Assembly (NCBI RefSeq): GCF_004342175.1
Contig: NZ_SMAO01000013.1
Location: 1-60,171, forward strand
DNA length: 60,171 bases
Source of the DNA: Thiobaca trueperi
Lineage (GTDB): Bacteria > Pseudomonadota > Gammaproteobacteria > Chromatiales > Chromatiaceae
Reading direction: 5' to 3'
In this document: positions 43,288 to 53,500 of the stretch, piece by piece
Layout of the letters: every line of letters starts with the position of its first letter
Numbering within the stretch: position 1 is the stretch's first letter
Notes under the pieces: model-generated
The model's input: only the letters and a program-made list of their open reading frames with translations
Database searches by the model: none
Told to the model about the DNA's origin: nothing
Made by a program: the position numbers and the translations under genes

Positions 43288-44202
43288 ATGAATCGATCGA
43301 CGCTGTCAACGACCGCGACCTACCCCGCACCCTCGGCGATCTTTGAAGTCCTCCATCCCATCACCTGGTTTCCGCCCATGTGGGCCTTCAGTTGCGGCGT
43401 GGTCTCGTCCGGCCAGCCGATCCTGGAGCAGTGGTGGCTGGTCATTGCCGGCATCGTCCTTGCCGGCCCGCTGATGTGCGCCACCAGTCAGGTCGTCAAC
43501 GACTGGTATGACCGCGATGTCGATGCCATCAACGAACCCGACCGCCCGATTCCCTCGGGACGCATTCCCGGACGCTGGGGATTCTACCTCTCCCTGATCT
43601 GGACGGCGGTTTCGCTCGCACTCGCCTATGCACTCGGCCCCTGGGTCTTCGGCATCGCCCTGCTCGGCATGGCCATCGCCTGGGGCTACAGTGCGCCGCC
43701 CTTCCGCTTCAAGGGCAACGGCTGGTGGGGCAATCTGGCGGCCGGCATTTCCTACGAGGGTCTGGCCTGGATCACCGGCGCAGCGGTCATGATCGGCGGC
43801 GCGCTGCCGGGATGGGAGATTCTCACCCTCGCCCTGCTCTACAGCCTTGGCGCACACGGCATCATGACCCTCAACGACTTCAAGGCCATCGAGGGCGACA
43901 TCCAGATGGGCGTCCGCTCGCTGCCGGTCCAGCTCGGCGTCGATGGCGCCGCCCGCTTCGCCTGTCTGGCGATGGGACTGCCGCAGGCCGTTGTGATCGG
44001 TCTGCTCTTCGCCTGGGACAAACCGGCACACGCCATCGCCGTGGGTGTCATCCTGCTGATCCAGGTTGGCCTGATGGTGCGCTTCCTCGCCAAGCCGGTC
44101 GAACGCGCCACCTGGTTCAGCGGACTGGGCGTCAGCGTCTATGTCACCGGCATGATGATCAGCGCCTTTGCCGTGCGCGGGCTGATGACGGCGGCCGGCT
44201 GA
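43288..44202 (+). CDS. bchG: Bacteriochlorophyll synthase (chlorophyll synthetase)
   Basis: 304 residues from ATG 43288. UbiA-family membrane enzyme that attaches geranylgeranyl diphosphate to bacteriochlorophyllide a. The Mg-prenyl diphosphate motif NDWYDRDVDAINEPDRPIPS is complete, followed by RFKGNGWWGNLAAGISYEGL and TLNDFKAIEGD, and several membrane helices. ATG 43273 and TTG 43234 are other possible starts. It follows ppsR by 60 bases. An ATCCTGT repeat separates it from bchP. Confidence 0.95.
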   Translation: MNRSTLSTTATYPAPSAIFEVLHPITWFPPMWAFSCGVVSSGQPILEQWWLVIAGIVLAGPLMCATSQVVNDWYDRDVDAINEPDRPIPSGRIPGRWGFYLSLIWTAVSLALAYALGPWVFGIALLGMAIAWGYSAPPFRFKGNGWWGNLAAGISYEGLAWITGAAVMIGGALPGWEILTLALLYSLGAHGIMTLNDFKAIEGDIQMGVRSLPVQLGVDGAARFACLAMGLPQAVVIGLLFAWDKPAHAIAVGVILLIQVGLMVRFLAKPVERATWFSGLGVSVYVTGMMISAFAVRGLMTAAG

Positions 44203-44209
44203 TCCTTAA

Positions 44210-44285
44210 ATAGACAGGATTCACAGGATTTCTCAGGATAGACAGGATTTTTTAATCCATTTTTTAATTCCTGTTAATCCTGTCC
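44210..44285. repeat. ATCCTGT palindromic repeat, copy 2
   Basis: AATAGACAGGATTCACAGGA at the left and TTCCTGTTAATCCTGTCC at the right, pairing around an AT-rich centre. It occupies the gap between bchG and bchP, in the middle of what looks like one operon, so it does not mark an operon end here. Confidence 0.85.
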
Positions 44286-44323
44286 ATTTCTTCATAGCAA
44301 ACGTTTCAGCAACGAGATTTCCC

Positions 44324-45514
44324 ATGTCCAACCTCGAAACCTTCGATGTCGTCGTGATCGGCGGCGGACCCGCTGGCGCCACCGCCGCCACCGACCTGGC
44401 CAAACTGGGCCGCTCCGTGCTCCTGCTCGACCGCGCCGGGCGGATCAAACCCTGTGGCGGTGCCATCCCGCCTCAGGCGATGCGTGAATTCGACATCCCC
44501 GAATCCAGACTGGCGAACCGCGTCTATTCGGCCCGCATGATCTCGCCCTCCGATCGCACGGTCGATATGCCCATCAAAGGCGGCTATGTCGGCATGGTGG
44601 ATCGCGAACACTTCGACGAATGGCTGCGCGAGCGCGCCGCCGAAACCGGCGCCACCCGCCGCACCGGCACCTTCGAGCGGATCGAGCGCGACACGGACGG
44701 CACCGCCATCGTGTGCTACCGGCTGGGACAGGGACGCGATGGCGAATCCGGGCGAGTGCGTGCCCGCGCCATCATCGGGGCTGATGGCGCCAATTCCTTC
44801 GTCGGCAAGCACTATGTTCCAGGCTACGAGACAGTCAAATATGTCTCGGCCTATCACGAGATCCTGCGTACCCCGGAAGGTTTCGACAACAGCCGCTGCG
44901 ATGTCTATTACCAGGGCGACATCTCGCCCGACTTCTACGGCTGGGTCTTCCCGCACGGCGACACCATCAGCGTCGGCGTGGGCACCGCCGTGCCCGGCTT
45001 CTCGCTGCGCGCGGCCTGTACCGAACTGAGCCGCCGCGCCGGTCTCGCCGACGCCGAGATCCTGCGTCGCGAGGGCGCGCCCATCCCGCTCGAACCGCTC
45101 AAATGCTGGGACAACGGACGTGACATCGTGCTGGCCGGCGATGCCGCCGGCGTGGTCGCCCCGGCCTCCGGCGAGGGCATCTATTACGCCCTGACCGGCG
45201 GACGCCTCGCTGGTGAAGCGGTTGAGGCATTCCTTGCCACCGGCAAGGCCAGCGCACTCAAACTGGCCCGCAAGCGATTCATGAAGGCACACGGCAAGGT
45301 GTTCTGGGTGCTCGGCATCATGCAGCGTTTCTGGTACTCCAGCGACAAACGGCGCGAGCGGTTCGTCAGTCTCTGCGCCGACCCGGACATCCAGTATCTG
45401 ACCTGGGAGGCCTACATGAACAAGCGTCTGGTCAAGGCCCGCCCCGGTGCCCATCTGCGCATCTTCCTCAAGGACATGGGCCATCTGCTCGGCATCGTCT
45501 CGCCGCGCTCATGA
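44324..45514 (+). CDS. bchP: Geranylgeranyl-bacteriochlorophyll reductase
   Basis: 396 residues. Flavoprotein that reduces the geranylgeranyl tail to phytyl in three steps with NADPH. FAD motif VVVIGGGPAGATAATDLAKL at the start, the BchP pattern PCGGAIPPQAM, and the second FAD motif LAGDAAGVVAPASGEGIYYA. The C-terminal segment with RKRFMKAHGKVFWVLGIMQ is typical. It follows bchG across the repeat and precedes a small membrane protein gene. Confidence 0.95.
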   Translation: MSNLETFDVVVIGGGPAGATAATDLAKLGRSVLLLDRAGRIKPCGGAIPPQAMREFDIPESRLANRVYSARMISPSDRTVDMPIKGGYVGMVDREHFDEWLRERAAETGATRRTGTFERIERDTDGTAIVCYRLGQGRDGESGRVRARAIIGADGANSFVGKHYVPGYETVKYVSAYHEILRTPEGFDNSRCDVYYQGDISPDFYGWVFPHGDTISVGVGTAVPGFSLRAACTELSRRAGLADAEILRREGAPIPLEPLKCWDNGRDIVLAGDAAGVVAPASGEGIYYALTGGRLAGEAVEAFLATGKASALKLARKRFMKAHGKVFWVLGIMQRFWYSSDKRRERFVSLCADPDIQYLTWEAYMNKRLVKARPGAHLRIFLKDMGHLLGIVSPRS

Positions 45515-45544
45515 TCCATCCTCACGCCAGCGAGACCGTGCAAC

Positions 45545-45856
45545 ATGGCTGAGTTCTTCGCCAGCGGCCGCGTCATCGACGTTATCCTGGTCATGATGCT
45601 GATCGAGGGTCTGGCCTTGACCCTCTATCACCGCCGAACCGGCAAAGGCATCCCGCCCGCCGGTCTGGCGGGCTTCCTGCTTTCCGGGTTCGTTCTGCTG
45701 CTCACGCTGCGCGCCGCACTCACGGGCGCCTGGTGGGGCTGGATCTGCCTCGGCCTCACCGCCTCCCTGTTCACCCATCTGGCCGATCTCTGGCTGCGCT
45801 GGCGGAACCCGGGACGAAAGGCCCAGCACCAGGACATCCCGTCTGACCCTCGCTGA
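45545..45856 (+). CDS. Small membrane protein, unknown, behind bchP
   Basis: 103 residues, not recognised. About three hydrophobic helices are visible: VIDVILVMMLIEGLALTLY, GLAGFLLSGFVLLLTLRAAL and WWGWICLGLTASLFTHLADL. It starts 30 bases after the bchP stop on the same strand and may be translated with it, so a role in pigment or photosystem assembly is possible from context only. Ends basic (RWRNPGRK). Confidence 0.7.
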   Translation: MAEFFASGRVIDVILVMMLIEGLALTLYHRRTGKGIPPAGLAGFLLSGFVLLLTLRAALTGAWWGWICLGLTASLFTHLADLWLRWRNPGRKAQHQDIPSDPR

Positions 45857-45942
45857 AACCCAATCGACGGCATGGCCCCTGACAACGGCCTGCGGTAAAC
45901 TGCTGCTGACAGGGCGACTTAAATCGCCCCCTGCCCACCACA

Positions 45943-46019
45943 GCCCTCGTAGCTCAGTTGGATAGAGCGATCGCCTCCTAAGCGGTAGGTCACAGGTTCA
46001 ATTCCTGTCGAGGGCGCCA
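45943..46019 (+). tRNA. tRNA-Arg (anticodon CCT)
   Basis: Acceptor stem GCCCTCG/CGAGGGC, D arm GCTC-GAGC, anticodon loop CTCCTAA (CCT), T stem ACAGG/CCTGT with TTCAATT, discriminator G and an encoded CCA. 77 bases. It reads the rare codon AGG. Homology to hsdM begins within about 25 bases of its 3' end, making it the likely left boundary of an integrated island. Confidence 0.95.
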
Positions 46020-47488
46020 AATACCCGTCTCAAGCCATCCGTCAAGACGAGTCCTGGGCCATCTGCTGCTCGGACATGCTGATCAAGGACGAGGACACCG
46101 CCAACATCGTCCTCGGCGACACACTGGGTGACGGCAAAACCCGCGACGGCTTCGAGGGCCGGCGTTTCCACTACCTCATGGCCAACCCGCCCTTCGGCGT
46201 GGAGTGGAAAGACCAGAAGGATGTCGTCGAGCGCGAGCACCAGACCCTGGGCTTCGCGGGCCGCTTCGGCGCCGGACTGCCGGCGATCAACGACGGCTCG
46301 CTGCTGTTCCTCCAGCACATGATCGCCAAGATGCACCCCTATGCGGAGGGAGACGAGGACCGGCCCGGCTCCAGGATCGCCATCGTCTTCAACGGCTCGC
46401 CGCTGTTCTCCGGCGACGCCGGATCGGGGCCGTCCAACATCCGCCGCTGGATCATCGAGAACGACTGGCTCGATGCCATCGTCGCCCTGCCGGATCAGCT
46501 CTTCTACAACACCGGCATCTTCACCTATGTCTGGCTGGTGACGAACCGCAAGCCACCGGAGCGGCGCGGCAGGGTGCAGCTCATCGACGGCACCCGTTTC
46601 TTCATCAAGATGACGGAGAGCGAATACAGGAAGGCGCTCAACAACAAGCGAAACCTCATCACCGAGGAACAGATCCGCCATCTGACCCGCGTCTACGGCA
46701 ACAACCAGGACGGGGAGATAGCCGAAGTCCAGATCAACGGCGGCACCGAGACCCGCGTCGTCTCGCGCATCTTCGACAACCGAGAATTCGGCTTCCTCAA
46801 GGTCACGGTCGAGCGCCCACTGCGCATGAACTTCGAGGCCACCCCCGAGCGCATCGCCCGGCTCGACGACCAGAGCGCGTTCGCCAATCTGGCGACATCG
46901 AAGAAGCGCAAGGACGCGGCAGCGGCCGAACGCGAGATCGAGGAGGGGCAGGCGCTTCAGGACGCCATCCGCGACCTGCTGGCGACGCTCGAAGGCAAGG
47001 GACGCTACCTGGACCGCGCCGCGTTCGAGGCCGACCTGACGCAGGCCGCGAAACGTGCCGACCTCAAGCTGCCGGCCCCGATCAGGAAGGCCATCTTCGC
47101 CGCACTCGGCGAGCGCGACCCGATTGCTGCGATCTGCCGCGACGCCAAGGGCCAGCCGGAGCCCGACAGCGAGCTGCGCGACACCGAGAACATCCCGCTC
47201 CCGCCCGGCACCGACTTGCCTTTGCCGATGGACTTCGGACCCGACAAGCCCAACGACCGGCTGATCGCCGCCTTCCGGGGCGAGATCGACGCCTACATGG
47301 CGCGCGAGGTGCTGCCCCATGTACCCGACGCCTGGGTGGATGACGACAAGACCAAGATCGGCTACGAGATCCCGATCAACCGGCATTTCTACGTCTACAA
47401 ACCGCCGCGTCCGCTGGCGGAGATTGAGGCGGACATCGCCCAGCTCGAAGGAGAGATCGCCGGACTGCTGAAGGGGCTCATTGCATGA
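46020..47488 (+). pseudogene. hsdM: hsdM remnant: type I restriction-modification methyltransferase lacking its N-terminal third
   Basis: The frame keeps QDESWAICCSDMLIKDEDTA, the catalytic motif IV in MANPPFGVEWK and the C-terminal coiled part, about 470 residues from ATG 46076. Full HsdM proteins have about 200 more residues before this, including the helical specificity-contact domain and the AdoMet-binding motif I, which should read like DPxxGSGG and is absent. Homology begins about 25 bases after the tRNA-Arg CCA, so the 5' end was replaced by the tRNA boundary. No start codon with a ribosome site is seen. It cannot be a working methylase. Confidence 0.85.
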
Positions 47489-47820
47489 GTGGGCTTGATC
47501 CAAAGCACTACACCTATCGCGTGATCTGGTCCGCCGAAGACGGTGAGTTCGTCGGTCTGTGCGCCGAATTCCCGAGTCTGTCGCATCTGGACGATACCCA
47601 GACCAGTGCGCTGGAAGGCATCACCCGCCTGGTTGCCGACGTCGTCGTGGAGATGCAAACGACTGGCGAGACGCCGCCCGCGCCCATTGCCGACCGCGAA
47701 TATTCGGGGCGATTCCAGGTGCGGATTACGCCGGATCTGCATCGGCGACTCGCCATCCGCGCGGCCGAGACGAATGTCAGCCTGAACCGGATCGTGAGCG
47801 ACCAGCTTGCGAAGCCTTAG
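47485..47820 (+). CDS. HicB-family antitoxin-like protein
   Basis: 111 residues. An N-terminal HicB fold (YRVIWSAEDGEFVGLCAEFP and SLSHLDDTQTSALEGI) and a C-terminal ribbon-helix-helix segment (FQVRITPDLHRRLAIRAAET, then NVSLNRIVSDQLA) for DNA binding and self-repression. No HicA toxin is next to it, so it is an orphan. Its ATG overlaps the hsdM remnant stop (ATGA), which would couple their translation. Confidence 0.85.
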   Translation: MSGLDPKHYTYRVIWSAEDGEFVGLCAEFPSLSHLDDTQTSALEGITRLVADVVVEMQTTGETPPAPIADREYSGRFQVRITPDLHRRLAIRAAETNVSLNRIVSDQLAKP

Positions 47821-47915
47821 GAGCCATCTCATTTCTACTTTCCGATCCGGAACTGTTGACGAAGCTCCTGCTTCGTCACCCGCGAATGCATGTTCCCCAT
47901 TGCCTGGAGATATCC

Positions 47916-48143
47916 ATGATTGCGGAAATCACAATTCACCGTAAGGGCGATGCAATGGCGACAACGCTTCCCAAGGAAATGACCGATCGTCTGAACCTGG
48001 GCGACGGGGATAGGATCTACGCGGTTGAAACCGAGCAGGGCATTCTGTTGACGACAGTCGATCCCGATCTGACGCGCGTGATGGAGGCGGGGGCGCGAAT
48101 CAGCGCCCAGTATGAAAATGCCTTGCGTGAACTGGCGAAGTGA
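47916..48143 (+). CDS. AbrB/MazE-type antitoxin paired with the broken Doc gene
   Basis: 75 residues. SpoVT/AbrB-like DNA-binding fold: AEITIHRKGDAMATTLPKEM and RLNLGDGDRIYAVE, then an acidic tail for toxin binding. GGAG precedes ATG 47916. Its stop overlaps the start of the following toxin gene (GTGA), the normal antitoxin-toxin arrangement. The antitoxin is intact while its toxin partner is frameshifted, the expected order of loss. Confidence 0.8.
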   Translation: MIAEITIHRKGDAMATTLPKEMTDRLNLGDGDRIYAVETEQGILLTTVDPDLTRVMEAGARISAQYENALRELAK

Positions 48144-48506
48144 CGGAACCGCTCTGGCTGAAGCGGGCCTGGGTTGATGCGCTGCACTTTCAGCAGATTC
48201 AGCGCTTTGGTGGACTGCATGGAAGGCGCGCTCGCCCGTCCACACCATCATTGGATGTATACGAATGTCCGGGATACGGCCGTGCTCGCCGCTGCCTATG
48301 GCTTCGGATTAACGCGAAATCATGGTTACACCGATGGCAACAAACGCATCGGATTCATGGCGACCGCCGTGTTCCTCGATCTCAATGGCTGGACGCTGCA
48401 AGCCCCGGAAACCGAGGTCGTCACGATGATGCTTGGCGTGGCGTCCGCAGAGGTTCAGGAAGTCGATCTGGCGCGCTGGCTGAGGTTGCATCTGTATGCC
48501 AAGTAG
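48140..48506 (+). pseudogene. Doc/Fic-type toxin, frameshifted
   Basis: From GTG 48140 the frame reads TEPLWLKRAWVDALHFQQIQ and RFGGLHG; homology continues in another frame from about 48220 as EGALARPHHHWMYTNVRD, then HGYTDGNKRIGFMATAVFLD, the Fic/Doc motif, ending LYAK at 48506. Relatives, as I remember them, have about 7 more residues (like VRDEGAL) at the junction, so a small deletion near 48215-48225 caused the shift. Fic/Doc toxins inactivate EF-Tu or similar targets by phosphorylation or AMPylation; this copy should be dead. Confidence 0.8.
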
Positions 48507-48507
48507 C

Positions 48508-48618
48508 CCGTCGGGTTAGGCTCACCCTTCGGGGCCTTCCATCTGCGCGGAGCGTCGCGTGCGCCGTAACCCGACATGGCAACGCCTGCGTCGGGTTACG
48601 CTTCGCTAATCCGACCTA
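48508..48618. repeat. GTCGGGTTA-type inverted repeat
   Basis: CCGTCGGGTTAGGCTCACCC at the left, CGTAACCCGAC in the middle and GTCGGGTTACGCTTCGCTAA with TCCGACCTAC at the right form alternative hairpins. This is a common intergenic repeat type in Proteobacteria. It lies between doc and hsdS. Confidence 0.65.
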
Positions 48619-48639
48619 CCCACTGAAGAGGTTGATGGC

Positions 48640-49949
48640 ATGAACACGGTAGTCGAAAAAACACCTACCACGCACAGAGACTTGCCAGAAGGTTGGACGC
48701 GTCGCCGACTTCGATTTGACGTGCTCCTGAACCCCAAAAAGTCTTCGCTAGACATGGAGCCAGAAGAAATCGTCTCGTTCGTCCCTATGGACGCTGTCGG
48801 CGAGTATGGGGCTTGAAGCTCGACGAAGTTCGAGAACTAGGAGAGGTCTACAACGGCTACACGTATTTCGCGGACGGCGACCTATGTGTCGCGAAGATCA
48901 CGCCCTGCTTCGAGAATGGAAAAGGCGCACTTGCCGCAGGGCTTACCAATGGTGTGGGGTTTGGAACAACCGAGCTGCATATCGTCAGACCAGGACCAAA
49001 CATTGACCAGCGATTCTTGTTCTACGTCTCGATCGCTGACGACTTCCGAAAGCTCGGTGAGTCCGAGATGTATGGCGCTGGGGGACAAAAGCGGGTTGAT
49101 GAGAGTTTCATCAAAGACTGGATGCCTCCTCTACCACCAATCGACACCCAGCGGCGAATTGTGCGGTTTCTGGACGAGAAGACGGCGCGGATCGACGGAC
49201 TGATCGAGAAGAAGCGCGCGCTGCTGGACCGGCTGGCCGAGAAGCGTCAGGCTCTCCTCACCCGCGCCATCACCAAGGGACTCAACCCCGACGCCGCCAT
49301 GAAACCCTCTGGCATCGACTGGCTCGGTGACATTCCAGCGCATTGGGATGTGAAGCGATTTAGGTTCACTGCCCGACTAATCTCAGGCTCGACGCCGACC
49401 ACAACTGTACCTGAATATTGGAATGGGGAAATTCCATGGATTTCTCCAAAAGACGTCAAAACCGATGAGTTGTTTTCGTCGGCAGACCGCGTGACTGAAT
49501 ATGCCGTTTCAGACTATGGATTGAAACTGCACGAAGATGATCATGCGATCATCGTGATTCGAGGCATGATTCTGGCGCGAAAAGTCCCTGTGGCAGTCGC
49601 TCGGGGACGATATACGATCAATCAGGACATGAAGGTCATTCAATCAAAGGGCGATGTCACTCCAGAGTTCTTTCAGATGTATCTTTCGTCCATCGAGTCT
49701 TTCTTGTTCACGCTCGTTGCAGAAGCGGGGCATGGAACCAAAGCTCTGCGAACCGATGTGTTGTCTGATGTGCCTGTCCTGCTGCCACCAATTGAGGAAC
49801 AGCGTAGTCTCACCGCAACACTGACTCGGAATCGAGAGGAAACAGACGACGCAGTTGAAAAAGTCCGAAGCTCTATTGAGGGTCTTGCAGAGTACCGCTC
49901 AGCGTTGATCACCGCCGCCGTCACCGGCCAGATCGCGGAGCTGCGCTGA
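48640..49949 (+). pseudogene. hsdS: hsdS, type I restriction specificity subunit, one-base frameshift
   Basis: ATG 48640 (AGAGG upstream) reads NTVVEKTPTTHRDLPEGWTR to VSFVPMDAVGEYGA and stops at once. Homology resumes in another frame, GLKLDEVRELGEVYNGYTYF, with no residue missing. The join lies in a run of four G (48808-48811); five G restore a single frame, and the total length, 1310 bases, is one short of a multiple of three. The rest is a normal HsdS with two target-recognition domains and central and C-terminal conserved helices. The second recognition domain (about 49350-49750) is visibly lower in GC, a sign of transfer. Confidence 0.88.
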
Positions 49950-50001
49950 GCCTCTGCATACCGAAAACTCACGACCTTGATGCCGACCAAGGAGACCACA
50001 G

Positions 50002-50235
50002 ATGCCCGCCGCGACCGTCAATGAATTCGGACAGGTTCAGATTCCGGAAGGGCTGCGGAAACGCCTGGGGATCGCTCAAGGCAGCCGAGTCGCCTTCGAT
50101 CTGGTCGATGACCATCTGGAGCTGCGTGTCGAGCCGCCCGCGACTGAGGCACCCGCCGCCGGATTTGGCATGCTGAAAAGCCCGCGCCACGCGGTGCCCG
50201 CCGACCTCGACCCTGCCACGTTGATTCAACCATGA
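50002..50235 (+). CDS. AbrB/MazE-type antitoxin of a VapBC-like pair
   Basis: 77 residues. Swapped-hairpin DNA-binding fold: ATVNEFGQVQIPEGLRKRLG and SRVAFDLVDDHLELRVE, with a C-terminal toxin-binding tail. Its stop overlaps the vapC start (ATGA). A ribosome site (GGAG) precedes it. Confidence 0.85.
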   Translation: MPAATVNEFGQVQIPEGLRKRLGIAQGSRVAFDLVDDHLELRVEPPATEAPAAGFGMLKSPRHAVPADLDPATLIQP

Positions 50236-50562
50236 TCGGTCTCGATACCAACGTGCTCGCCCGCTACTACGTCCAAGACGAGAGCGACCGGCCAGCACGA
50301 GGCCGCGCGACGGCTGATCGAATCCGGCAAACCGTTGATGGTGGCCCAGATCGTGTTGCTCGAATTGGAGTGGGTCATGCGGGGTTACTATGACTTCTCG
50401 ACCGAGCAGGTGGCTGCCGTTCTGCGCCACCTATTGTCTTTGCCACAGGTGACCATCGAAAGTTATCACGACTGCGAGCACGTGGCCTCGTTCGATGACC
50501 GCAAGTTCGCTCGCCGTGCAAAACGCCTGCAACTCCTGCCACACGTAGCCGTCCCGACCTAG
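50232..50562 (+). pseudogene. vapC-like PIN-domain toxin, frameshifted and internally deleted
   Basis: The start MIGLDTNVLARYYVQDES is the PIN opening with its first catalytic Asp. At about 50290 the frame shifts; QHEAARRLIESGKPLMVAQI and LLELEWVMRGYYDFSTEQ continue in the other frame. Near 50473 the segment SYHD is joined directly to CEHVASFDDRKFARRA, although PIN toxins have about 25 residues in between that include a DFADAL-like helix with a catalytic Asp. Two separate lesions show the gene is dead. It ends 12 bases before hsdR. Confidence 0.82.
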
Positions 50563-50574
50563 CAGAGCACAACG

Positions 50575-53500
50575 ATGCCCAGCCACACGGAGCGCGATTT
50601 CGAGACAGCGATCGAGGCCGGTCTGACGAGCGTGGGCGGTTACGAGAAGCGCGAGCCGAAGGACTACGAGGAATCGCTGGCCCTCTTCCCCGACGATGTC
50701 ATCGGCTTTCTGAAAGACAGTCAGCCGGCCAAGTGGCAGGCATTGGAGGCGCTGCTCGGGCCGAAGACCGCCGCGACCGTGCTCGACAGTCTGGTCAAGG
50801 AGCTGGAGCTGAAGGGCACGCTCCACGTCCTGCGCCACGGGTTCAAGTGCTACGGCAAGACCTTCCGCATGGCCTGGTTCCAGCCGAACACCCGCATGAA
50901 TCCCGCTGCGGCGGAGAACTACGCCAGGAACCGCCTGACCATCACGCGCCAGGTCGGCTTCACCTCGGTCATGAAGAAGCCAGGCGGAGGACACAGGTGC
51001 TGCATCATCGACGTGACCCTGGCCGTCAACGGCATCCCGGTCGTCACCGCCGAGCTGAAGAATCCGCTGACCGGGCAGCGCGCCGCCGATGCGATCCGCC
51101 AGTACGAGCATGAGCGGGACGAGCGGGATCTCTTGTTCGCCTTCAAGAAGCGCGCACTGGTCCACTTCGCCGTGGACCCGGACGAGGTCTGGATGACGAC
51201 CCGGCTGAGCGGCAAGGAGACCCGTTTCCTGCCCTTCAACCGGGGCCACGAGCAGGGCGCGGGCAACCCGCCGGTGGCGGGGAACTGGAAGACCCATTAT
51301 CTCTGGGACGAGGTGCTGCAGGCCGACAGCCTGCTGGAGATCCTGCAACGCTTCATGCACCTGGAAGTGAGGGAGAAACAGATCGGGACCGACAAGGGCG
51401 TGCGCACCCTGCGCAGGGAGACCCTGATCTTTCCGCGCTACCACCAGCTCGACGCGGTCCGCCGACTGGTCGCGCACGCCAAGACCCAGGGCGCGGGCCG
51501 GAACTATCTGATCCAGCACTCGGCCGGCTCCGGCAAGTCGAACTCCATCGCCTGGCTCGCGCACCGGCTGGCCAGCCTGCACGACGAACGAGACGAGAAG
51601 GTGTTCCACTCGGTCATCGTCGTGACCGACCGGCGGGTGCTCGACCAGCAGTTGCAGGCGACCATCTACCAGTTCGAGCACAAGACCGGCGTGGTCGAGA
51701 AGATCGACGAGGACACCCAGCAGCTCGCCCGCGCCCTGTCCCAGGGCACGCCCATCGTCATCACGACCATCCAGAAATTCCCCTTCATCTCCCAGGCGCT
51801 CTCGACGCTGGAGAAGAAGGGCGGTGGCGTGACCATCGACACGACAGGCAAACGCTTCGCCGTCATCGTCGACGAGGCGCACTCGTCCCAGAGCGGCGAG
51901 ACCGCGACGGCGCTGAAGGGCATGCTGAACAGGCACGGGATCGAGTCGGCCATCGCCGCCCAGCTCTCCGGTGAAGAAGACGACGACCTGTCCGAGGAGG
52001 CCAGGGCCACCGTGCTGCGCGATGCGCTGCGACGCGCCCGACAGCCGAACCTGAGTTTCTTCGCCTTCACGGCCACGCCGAAATTCAAGACCAAGGCACT
52101 GTTCGACGAGCCAGGTCCGTCCGGCGCGTCGCCTTTCCATACGTACTCCATGCGGCAGGCCATCGAGGAAGGCTTCATCCTCGATGTGCTCCAGAACTAC
52201 ATCACCTACAAGCGCTTCTTCGGCCTGATCAAACAGATCGAGCACGACCCCGATGTGCCGCGCAAGAAGGCGGCGAAGGCGCTGACCCGTTATCTGGAGC
52301 TGCATCCGGTCAACATCGAGCAGGTCGTTGCGGTCATCGTCGAGCATTTCCGGCTCTATGTGATGCACGAGCTGGGCGGGCGCGCGAAGGCGATGGTGGT
52401 CACGGGCGCCCGCCTGGCCGCCGTGAAATACAAGCTCGCCTTCGACCGTTACATCAAGGAGCAGGGTTACAGCGGTATTCGCTCGCTGGTGGCCTTCTCG
52501 GGCACGGTCGAAGACCCGGACGACCCCGGATCTTCCTACACCGAGGTGGCGATGAACGGCGGTCTGGCCGAGCGCGAGCTGCCCGAGATCTTCGAGCGCG
52601 ACGATTACCGGGTACTGCTGGTCGCCGAGAAGTATCAGACCGGCTTCGATCAGCCGCTGTTGCAGACCATGTATGTGGTGAAGCGCCTCGCCGGTGTGCA
52701 GGCGGTGCAGACACTCTCGCGGCTCAACCGCATCGCGCCGGGCAAATCGCGCACCTTCGTGCTCGACTTCGCCAACGAGGAGGACGACATCTACCAGGCG
52801 TTCAAGCCCTACTACGAGACGACGCCCGTGGGCGAGAACGCCGACCCCCAGCGCCTCTCGGAACTGCAACACCGTCTGCTGGAATGGGCGATCTTCACGC
52901 CGACGGACGTGACCGTCTTCGCCGAGGTCTGGTACCGCGCCAAGCGCGACCATTCAGCGAGCGATCATCGGGTGATGAATGCGGTGTTCGATGCCGTCGT
53001 GCAGCGCTTCCAAGAGCGGGAGGAAGAAGAGCGCGAGGCGTTTCGCGGCCAGTTGACGGCCTATCGCAACCTCTATGCCTTCCTGTCGCAGATCATCCCC
53101 TACCAGGACAGCGACCTCGAACGTCTCTACGCCTTCGTGCGCAACCTGCTGACGAAGCTCCCGCCGCCCGGCGATGGTCAGGGCTTCGTGCTGGATGACG
53201 AGGTGGCGTTGCGGTTCTTCCGGCTCCAGCAGATGACCGAGGGCTCCATCGATCTCTCGCAGGGTGAAGCCTATCCGCTGAAAGGGCCGACCGATGTCGG
53301 CACCAGCGGCGTGAGAGACGAGCCGGTTGCCCTGTCGAGCCTGATCGACCGCCTCAACGAGCGTTTCGGCACCGACTTCGCCGAGGCGGACCAACTCTTC
53401 TTCGACCAGATCCGGGCCTCGGCTGAAGGCAACGAGACCATCGCCGAAGCGGCCCGCGCCAACAACTTCACCAACTTTGCGGCCTATCTGGACCGCATGC

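Noticed and set aside
45998-47503. Minus-strand frame of about 500 codons opposite hsdM
   Set aside because: Antisense to a clear HsdM sequence; no domain.
50431-52953. Long minus-strand frame of 840 codons opposite hsdR
   Set aside because: Antisense shadow of hsdR; no motif.
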